From Terriglobia bacterium (GTDB taxonomy: Bacteria; Acidobacteriota; Terriglobia; Acidiferrales; UBA7541): 64,000 nucleotides of DNA. The first letter of the stretch is position 1; every line of letters starts with the position of its first letter. This document shows positions 58,427 to 64,000 of this stretch, in pieces. The position numbers and the translations under genes are program-made. The stretch spans positions 806,001 to 870,000 of the forward strand of contig JAIQGG010000002.1 in the NCBI GenBank assembly GCA_020072785.1, written 5' to 3'. The notes under the pieces are model-generated. The model was not told the origin of the DNA and did not search any database. It worked only from the letters and a program-made list of their open reading frames with translations.

Positions 58427-59083
58427 TCAAGCAGAAGGCACAGGCGAAACGCCGACGAGAGCCAAGGCTTCCACGGTGGTGAGGAATCGAGCGCCGCGGG
58501 ATTGCAGGCTGGCGAGGATCTGGCGTCCCTGGTCCGGGTCGAGGGAGCGCACGGCGTCGGTGACCAGTGCCACGCGGCGGCCCCGGCGCAGCAGGCCTTC
58601 GGCTTCACAGCGGACGCAATATTCCGTTGCCACGCCGAAGAGAACAAATTCGGGATTGGGATCGAAGGCGGGCGAAGCTGTGGGGTTCAGACGCGCCAGG
58701 AGCGCGTCGGTATGCGGATTGTCGAAGACGTCGAGTGTGTTTTTCTGAAGAGTGACCTGCTGGTAGGCACCGAGATCTTCCGGGAGAACGAATCCTTTCT
58801 GGTTGGGGATCACCAGCCGGCTGGGAGCGCATGCTTCCGGCAGGAGGTCGGCGCCGGGAGTGCCTAGCAGGCAGTGGGCTGGCCATTCGCGAAGCTCGGG
58901 ATCGTCCGGATTGTGCGCGTCGGCCGAAGAAATTAGAAAGACGCGGCCCTGGCGGACAGCTTCGACGAGGCGATTGAGGTTGGGGATGATCTTCTCGGCG
59001 CCAGGGATGTAAAGCCTCCCGCCGGGGAACATGAAGTCGGCCTGCACATCAACTTCCCAGAAAACTGTCTTCGGTGAGATCAA
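58427..59083 (-). CDS. pncA: Nicotinamidase (cysteine hydrolase family)
   Basis: A 218-residue enzyme of the isochorismatase fold. The catalytic triad is visible as Asp in VDVQADF (D12), Lys in NQKGF and Cys in TEYCVRC, and the metal site as SADAHNPDD. It deamidates nicotinamide to nicotinate, which the upstream NAPRTase converts to NaMN. No ATG is available. The TTG at 59083 follows GGGGGTG and is preferred; GTG 59089 is the alternative. It begins 16 bases after the NAPRTase stop. Confidence 0.85.
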   Translation of the reverse strand: MISPKTVFWEVDVQADFMFPGGRLYIPGAEKIIPNLNRLVEAVRQGRVFLISSADAHNPDDPELREWPAHCLLGTPGADLLPEACAPSRLVIPNQKGFVLPEDLGAYQQVTLQKNTLDVFDNPHTDALLARLNPTASPAFDPNPEFVLFGVATEYCVRCEAEGLLRRGRRVALVTDAVRSLDPDQGRQILASLQSRGARFLTTVEALALVGVSPVPSA

Positions 59084-59099
59084 GAGCACCCCCGCGAAT

Positions 59100-60479
59100 T
59101 CAGCCGCGCGCGGCCTTGACGACGGATTGCCGGATCTGCTCGCACAGTTCCTCGAGACGAGCGCTATAGGAGACAGGGAAGGGCGGATCGGCCGGGGCCA
59201 GCGCCAGGACGGGAGCGGGCAAGTGCGCCCGGGCAGCCAGGAATCGTTGCTGAGCCGTTCGGACCGTGGCGGCGGCATCTTGCGCAGCGGCCTCGAGGCG
59301 CCGGCCTTGACGCATCACCGGAACGAGCAGCGGATCCGCCGGCGGGAATGTCTCCTCCTCAAGGCCGATGATGTCGCCGGAAAATGTTCCCTCTGCGCTG
59401 GTGAAGCGGAAAACCTGCTTGCGGCCGGGATAAGTTTTTTTGGCCTCGCTGAATTTGGCGGTGCTGCGCACGTGGCCAGCGAGCTCGACCTCGACCAGCT
59501 TATAGATGACGCCGATGAAGGGGGCATCCGCAGAGGTGGAGAGCGCCGTGCCGACGCCAAAGGCGTCAATACGCGCCCCGCCGTGCAGCAGGGCGGCGAT
59601 GCGATTCTCGTCCAAGTCGCCGGAGGTGAAAATCTGCACGTCGCTCCACCCGGCGCTGTCGAGCCGCTGGCGGGCCCAGAGGCTGTCGGCCAGGACATCG
59701 CCGCTGTCGAGACGGATGCCGCCGGGCTTGCGGCCGAGGGCAATGATTTTGTCGATGGCCGCGCGAACGTCGTAGGTGTCCACGAGAAGGGTGGACTGTT
59801 CGGGAAACACCTCCAGGAAATTGCGGAAGGCTTCGGCTTCGTCGTCGTGGGCCATGATCCAGGAGTGCGCCTGGGTGCCATAGACGGGGATGCCGAAGCG
59901 ATGGCCAGCGTAAGTGTTCGACGTTCCCGCGCAGCCGCCAACGAAGGCGGCACGCGCGGCGAGCACACCGGCTTCGCTGCCGTGGGCGCGGCGGGAACCG
60001 AATTCAACGACGGGGCGGCCTGCGGCGGCGGTGGTCACGCGCGCGGCCTTGCTGGCGATCAGGGTCTGGAAATGAAGTACGGCGAGGAGGCTGGTCTCGA
60101 CGAGCTGGGCTGCGGCGATCGGGGCAGTGACGCGGAGCAGGGGCTCGCCGGGGAAGAGGATCGTACCCTCGGGGAGGGCCCAGACATCGCCGGTGAAACG
60201 GAATTGCGCCAGGTAGTCGAAGAAGGAGGAATGGACATGGCGAAAGAACGGCAGGGCGCGGACGTAGGAGATCTCTTCTGCGGAAAAACGGACGTTTTCG
60301 AGGAAGTCGAGGGCCTGTTCGAGGCCGGCGGCGACGAGATAGTTGCGATGGGGCGGCAAGTGACGGACAAAGAGCTCGAAGGTGGCGCGGGCGTCAAAGC
60401 GATTCTGCACATAGCCCGCCGCCATGGTGAGTTCATAGAGGTCGGTGAGAAGACCGGAGAATAGTCCGCTCGGGAACAT
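59100..60479 (-). CDS. pncB: Nicotinate phosphoribosyltransferase
   Basis: A 459-residue type II phosphoribosyltransferase forming nicotinate mononucleotide from nicotinate and PRPP in the Preiss-Handler NAD salvage route. LTDLYELTMAAGY near the N-terminus, VEFGSRRAHG in the middle and RLDSGD later are typical. The nicotinamidase gene follows directly, so the pair makes a complete nicotinamide-to-NaMN module. The ATG at 60479 has no obvious ribosome binding site. Confidence 0.92.
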   Translation of the reverse strand: MFPSGLFSGLLTDLYELTMAAGYVQNRFDARATFELFVRHLPPHRNYLVAAGLEQALDFLENVRFSAEEISYVRALPFFRHVHSSFFDYLAQFRFTGDVWALPEGTILFPGEPLLRVTAPIAAAQLVETSLLAVLHFQTLIASKAARVTTAAAGRPVVEFGSRRAHGSEAGVLAARAAFVGGCAGTSNTYAGHRFGIPVYGTQAHSWIMAHDDEAEAFRNFLEVFPEQSTLLVDTYDVRAAIDKIIALGRKPGGIRLDSGDVLADSLWARQRLDSAGWSDVQIFTSGDLDENRIAALLHGGARIDAFGVGTALSTSADAPFIGVIYKLVEVELAGHVRSTAKFSEAKKTYPGRKQVFRFTSAEGTFSGDIIGLEEETFPPADPLLVPVMRQGRRLEAAAQDAAATVRTAQQRFLAARAHLPAPVLALAPADPPFPVSYSARLEELCEQIRQSVVKAARG

Positions 60480-60630
60480 GCTGCAAAAGAGATTATTCCA
60501 GCGGAAAGAAAAGAGCAAAGGGCAGAAGAGGAAATACTGCATCCGCGGCCACACCGCCCAAGGGCAGGAAAAGCGCCTGCCGGTGCAACGCGCGGCGCCT
60601 TCGCGTATCCTGATGCCACGCTTTTTATGC

Positions 60631-60650
60631 GTGACCGCGAAGCGGTAAAC
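60631..60650 (+). repeat. Dispersed palindromic repeat, copy 5
   Basis: GTGACCGCGAAGCGGTAAAC, identical to the consensus except for one base (TCAAC to TAAAC). It lies five bases before the ribosome binding site of the FAD oxidoreductase gene, within its 5' untranslated region or promoter. Confidence 0.7.
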
Positions 60651-60666
60651 GCGCGGAGGGAGAACC

Positions 60667-61788
60667 TTGCCAGGTTCCTCGACAAAAACGCGCTGGGGGA
60701 AACCGCCCTGGACGATTGATTTCCATCCGGCACGGCGCCCGCTGCCCGAGGAAGTTGATTTCGCGGTAATCGGAGGAGGTTTCTCGGGCCTGGCGGCTGC
60801 GGCGTGGCTGCGGCGTCTCGCTCCGCTGCAAAGCGTCGCTTTGTTTGAAGCCGCATCCATCGGCGCCGGCTCCAGCGGCCATACGGGCGGCGTGCCGCTG
60901 GCAGAAACCGCCGCGGGCGATCTCCCCGGGCTCGGCGATGTGCTGGCCGGCTTTTCCGGTGTGCTGTGCGAGCTTGGCGTGGATTGCGACCTCGCGCTTC
61001 CCGGGGCATGGGAGCTGAGCCGAGACGGCGGGTTGCCGAATTTGCCGGTCGCCTGGGCGGATTCCGGCATGCTGCGCGTGGCCCGGGAAGTTCCCGGCGG
61101 GACGCTAGACCCGGGAAAACTGGTGAGCGGATTGGCGCGCGCCGCGCAGGACTCGGGCGCACTCTTGTTTGAAAACGCACGCGTCGAAGAGATCGTGTTC
61201 GAAGAACCGTTGCGCGTGCGCGTTTCCGGCGGGCAACTGCGCGCGCAGCATGTGCTGATCGCCACCAATGCGGAATCCCTCGAGCTGAGCGGTCTGGCGG
61301 GTCGTGCGCAGCCCACGTTTACCCTTGCCGTGGCGACCGAGCCGCTCACGGCTGCACAACTGGAGGCTCTGGGACTGCTGGCGCGGAAGCCTTTCTACAC
61401 GATTGATCTGCCCTATCTCTGGGGCCGCCTCCTGGCCACAAATGGCGTCGTTTTCGGAAGCGGGCTTGTGCACCTGGAGGATTGGCGCGAACTGGCCGCG
61501 CTGGACATCGCAGCGGGAGAAGCGGCCGAGCTCATCGCCAGACTCGAACAGCGCGTGCGCGGAATGCATCCCATGCTGCAGTCCGTTCAATTCACGCACC
61601 GGTGGGGAGGGCCGATCCTGATCGCCGAGGACAGACGTCCCGTGTTTACGCGGCACGCAAGGAGTTCGCGCGTGTTCGTGCTGGGCGCCTACAGCGGGCA
61701 CGGCGTGGCGCTCTCCGTCCATCTGGGGCGCTGGGCCGCCGAAGCAATGCTGGGACGGAAGAAACTGCCGGAGTGGTATGCGGCCTGA
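60667..61788 (+). CDS. FAD-dependent oxidoreductase of the DAO (PuuB-like) family
   Basis: A 373-residue flavoprotein with the dinucleotide motif VIGGGFSG (34-41) at the start of a D-amino-acid-oxidase-type domain and the closing YSGHGVALS segment that contacts the flavin. Relatives oxidise glycine, sarcosine or gamma-glutamylputrescine. The substrate here is unknown. The start is TTG, strongly supported by GGAGGGAG. It is divergent from the NAD salvage genes and converges on the activase-type gene. Confidence 0.83.
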   Translation: MPGSSTKTRWGKPPWTIDFHPARRPLPEEVDFAVIGGGFSGLAAAAWLRRLAPLQSVALFEAASIGAGSSGHTGGVPLAETAAGDLPGLGDVLAGFSGVLCELGVDCDLALPGAWELSRDGGLPNLPVAWADSGMLRVAREVPGGTLDPGKLVSGLARAAQDSGALLFENARVEEIVFEEPLRVRVSGGQLRAQHVLIATNAESLELSGLAGRAQPTFTLAVATEPLTAAQLEALGLLARKPFYTIDLPYLWGRLLATNGVVFGSGLVHLEDWRELAALDIAAGEAAELIARLEQRVRGMHPMLQSVQFTHRWGGPILIAEDRRPVFTRHARSSRVFVLGAYSGHGVALSVHLGRWAAEAMLGRKKLPEWYAA

Positions 61789-61852
61789 ATGGTGAGGGGG
61801 TTTCGCGAAACGCAGAATTGTGCGCCCCGGTTGCCGGTGGGGCAGCCCCGTT

Positions 61853-64000
61853 CTAGTCCGCCGCCGCTTGCCGTGCGTCCTGGGCGATCTGCTGACGCAA
61901 CTGCATCGCGTACTGCGCCAGTTGGGCTGCGATTTCCTCCTCCACCTTGCGCCTTTTGGCGATTTGCTCGCGGTAACGCCGCAGAAAGTAATCGATGGTC
62001 TCCACGCGGAGCCGGATCGATCCGGAGGGCTTGTTCTCGTCGAGATCCTTGAAGCAGAAGTAGGGTGTTCCGGATTGTTCGACGATCCCTTCGATCACGC
62101 CGTAAATGGGTGCGTCATGGCCGCATTTGAAACTCGATATTTCCAGGGCGACCAGGTTGGGGTGACGAGCGGTAAATTTGGCCGCCCAGATCTTGTGGTT
62201 TGCGCTGCAGGAAAAGGAGTTCTTCCAGCAGTCCGAAATATCTAGCGCGTGACTGATCACCCCTGCCCGGACCTCGTCCCCAAAGAGACGTTCCAGAATG
62301 TCTTCGTCGAGCGGCAATGTATTCTGGGAGAAGATCGGATAGCCCAACTTCTGAAACTCTTCCAGGATTCCGTGATTCAGGCCGGGATCGTGGTGGTACG
62401 GCCGGCCCAGCATGACGATGCCGATGCGGTCTTCGCGTTCGAGCTGGTCCAGCACGACGCGTGCCCGCGCGCGGATGCTGAGTTCGTAATCGCGCAGCGC
62501 CTGGTAGCCCGCTTCGACGGCCCGGCCATTTTCTTCCTCGGACAAGCCCAGGATGGGCTGCCATGCCCGGTACATCTGAAAGGCAAACAGCTTGCGGTCC
62601 GTAAAGTTCAGGATGGGATTCAGATATTTTACGTGGAGCTCAGCGAAGAGGTCGTTCTCCTTGGTGAACGCGGCCTTCACCGTCTCGGCCGTGGCCATTG
62701 CGGTGGGGCAGGCGTTCGTTCCGGTCAGCTTCACCAGCGAAGAATGCAGAACGTCATACATCGGCAGAAAGATCGCCTGGAGGGGCTTTTTCTGGTGTTT
62801 GACCTGGAGAAGGTCATACACGTGCGGGATAGCGATCTTGGCCGGGAAGCAGGGATCAATTGCCCCGCGGCTGGAGCCGCTGCGATAGAGTTCGGGAGTG
62901 GTGTAATCCGAATAGACGATGTTCTCCGGCTGCAGGCCCAGGCTTTCCAGGTAGGCGTTGAACAGCGGGGCGTAAACGTAGGCATTCAAGACGCGCGGGA
63001 TCCCGACGCGCAGGTCCTCGCGGTTCTTCATCAGCGCGGCGCGCTCCTGATCGCGCTTGGACCAGGCGCATTGCGGAATCGGGTCAGCCACCAGCTTGGA
63101 GTTCCGCGAGCGGAAGACTTCCCGGGCAGCGATGTCCACAAAGTTGGGATTGGCGTCCTTGATCTGATCGATGCCGGCCTTGATGGCCTTCATCTCGCTG
63201 AGGTCCTCGACCGTGCCTTTCTCACAGGTGGCGATAATCAGGCGCTGCTCGCCCGCCAGCAGCGGGACTTTGGTCACCTTGGGGACGGAGGAAGAGCCGA
63301 GCTGCTCCAGCCGGATGTCGATGAACGTGCGCAGGCAGGTGTTTTTACAGAAATTGCAGCGGGTCTCTTCGCTGCGTGTAGTCCGGTATTCGATGCTGCG
63401 CACTGCATCGAGGCCGATAAAGGTTGTGCGCATCCCATTGCGCCACAGGCGCAGCGCCTCGAGGCCCGCGCCGATTGCGCCGGACTCGCCGCAATGCTCG
63501 TGAACGATGATCTCCGGCTCCTGGCCAGCGCCGCGGAAGCTGCCGCGGATAAAGTCCACCTCCGCCTTTACCACCGCTAGATTGTTTTGGGTCCCCCCTT
63601 GCAGGACGAAGCGCGAACCGAGCGCCGCCAGGTTTGGAATGCGGGCGACGTAGAGGAAGACGTTTTTCGGCAGCACCGCCGCCAGACCAGCGAGAATTTC
63701 TTCCGCGCGCCAGCCTTGGCGCTGGTAGTTCACGATGTCCGACTGCAGGAACACGGCGCAGCCATAACCGAAAACGGGCATGGCCTGAGCGGTGAAAGCC
63801 AGATCCGCGAACTCTTCCACCTTGAGTCCGAACTCTTCCGCCGTGGATTGCAGGAAGTAGCCGTTGCCCGCCGAGCATTGGGTGTTGAGCTTGAAGTCCT
63901 TTACCCGGCCGTCTTTGAGAATGATGAGTTTGATGTCCTGCCCGCCCACGTCCACGATCACATGGGGGTCGTCGTAGAACCGGAGCGCGGATTCGGTGTG
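61853..64000 (-). CDS. BadF/BcrA-type ATPase with DUF2229, 5' part beyond the window
   Basis: The 715 C-terminal residues of a large protein whose start lies past the right edge. The visible part begins inside an ASKHA ATPase domain (VDVGGQDIKLI...CSAGNGYFLQ) and continues with a DUF2229/2-hydroxyglutaryl-CoA dehydratase-like region. A cysteine cluster, CNFCKNTC, may bind an iron-sulfur cluster. Full-length relatives carry two ATPase domains and resemble activators of (R)-2-hydroxyacyl-CoA dehydratases, but their own role is unclear. No dehydratase gene is in view. The stop TAG is at 61853. Confidence 0.85.
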   Translation of the reverse strand, partial: HTESALRFYDDPHVIVDVGGQDIKLIILKDGRVKDFKLNTQCSAGNGYFLQSTAEEFGLKVEEFADLAFTAQAMPVFGYGCAVFLQSDIVNYQRQGWRAEEILAGLAAVLPKNVFLYVARIPNLAALGSRFVLQGGTQNNLAVVKAEVDFIRGSFRGAGQEPEIIVHEHCGESGAIGAGLEALRLWRNGMRTTFIGLDAVRSIEYRTTRSEETRCNFCKNTCLRTFIDIRLEQLGSSSVPKVTKVPLLAGEQRLIIATCEKGTVEDLSEMKAIKAGIDQIKDANPNFVDIAAREVFRSRNSKLVADPIPQCAWSKRDQERAALMKNREDLRVGIPRVLNAYVYAPLFNAYLESLGLQPENIVYSDYTTPELYRSGSSRGAIDPCFPAKIAIPHVYDLLQVKHQKKPLQAIFLPMYDVLHSSLVKLTGTNACPTAMATAETVKAAFTKENDLFAELHVKYLNPILNFTDRKLFAFQMYRAWQPILGLSEEENGRAVEAGYQALRDYELSIRARARVVLDQLEREDRIGIVMLGRPYHHDPGLNHGILEEFQKLGYPIFSQNTLPLDEDILERLFGDEVRAGVISHALDISDCWKNSFSCSANHKIWAAKFTARHPNLVALEISSFKCGHDAPIYGVIEGIVEQSGTPYFCFKDLDENKPSGSIRLRVETIDYFLRRYREQIAKRRKVEEEIAAQLAQYAMQLRQQIAQDARQAAAD

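Overview
The window is a GC-rich, gene-dense chromosomal segment from a Gram-negative bacterium, most likely an Acidobacteriota member. That placement is an inference from gene content: an outer-membrane DUF5916 barrel, a NagZ-serine hydrolase fusion, duplicated pterin synthases, a YHS-type copper ATPase and MacB-like permeases. There is no marker gene here that would settle it. I find no tRNA, rRNA, CRISPR array, transposase or prophage. The RNA genes are RNase P RNA (about 55.5-56.0 kb) and an unidentified structured RNA with its own terminator (about 6.36-6.56 kb).

Layout. 0-6 kb: methyltransferase, DUF5916 barrel, PAP2 phosphatase plus PHP hydrolase pair, and an MGDG-synthase-like glycosyltransferase. 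6-10 kb: the unidentified RNA, then a copper export locus (P1B-ATPase, YHS protein, DUF5676 protein) with a divergent HMA-like mini-protein. 10-14 kb: MacA-like adaptor and two MacB-like permeases with no ATPase. 14-18.6 kb: TlpA-type thioredoxin, then glycosyltransferase, two 6-PTPS/QueD paralogues and folE, then a cyclopropane synthase. 18.6-24 kb: GNAT-nitrilase fusion, VIT/CCC1 protein, rpsO and pnp. 24-28.5 kb: SorAB-type sulfite dehydrogenase and a B12-binding radical SAM enzyme. 28.6-39.7 kb: murA plus a peptidoglycan-recycling locus (murQ, NagZ-hydrolase fusion, NamZ, APC and SSS transporters, BadF-type sugar kinase). 39.7-46 kb: small unknown, PilZ and zinc-ribbon genes, YihY, and the H+-pyrophosphatase. 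46.5-50.6 kb: bioB-F-D-A. 50.6-55.4 kb: membrane proteins, a lipid kinase and ligA. 55.5-64 kb: RNase P RNA, two alpha/beta hydrolases, an NAD salvage pair (NAPRTase, nicotinamidase), an FAD oxidoreductase, and the 3' part of a BadF/DUF2229 protein running off the right edge.

The most coherent system is the MurNAc recycling locus at 30.1-39.7 kb. It carries the activities of the Bacillus subtilis murQ-murP-amiE-nagZ-namZ operon. Here NagZ is fused to a class C beta-lactamase-like domain that could be the AmiE equivalent, and the MurP phosphotransferase seems to be replaced by a sodium symporter plus a MurK-like kinase. The clearest unexplained DNA structure is a short palindrome, TGACCGC-GAA-GCGGTCA, present five times in exact or near-exact form. 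Two copies lie in frame inside protein-coding genes. It belongs to a wider set of short hairpins in the gaps. A second recurring pattern is a -10 box about six bases before an ATG with no ribosome binding site, which suggests leaderless mRNAs.
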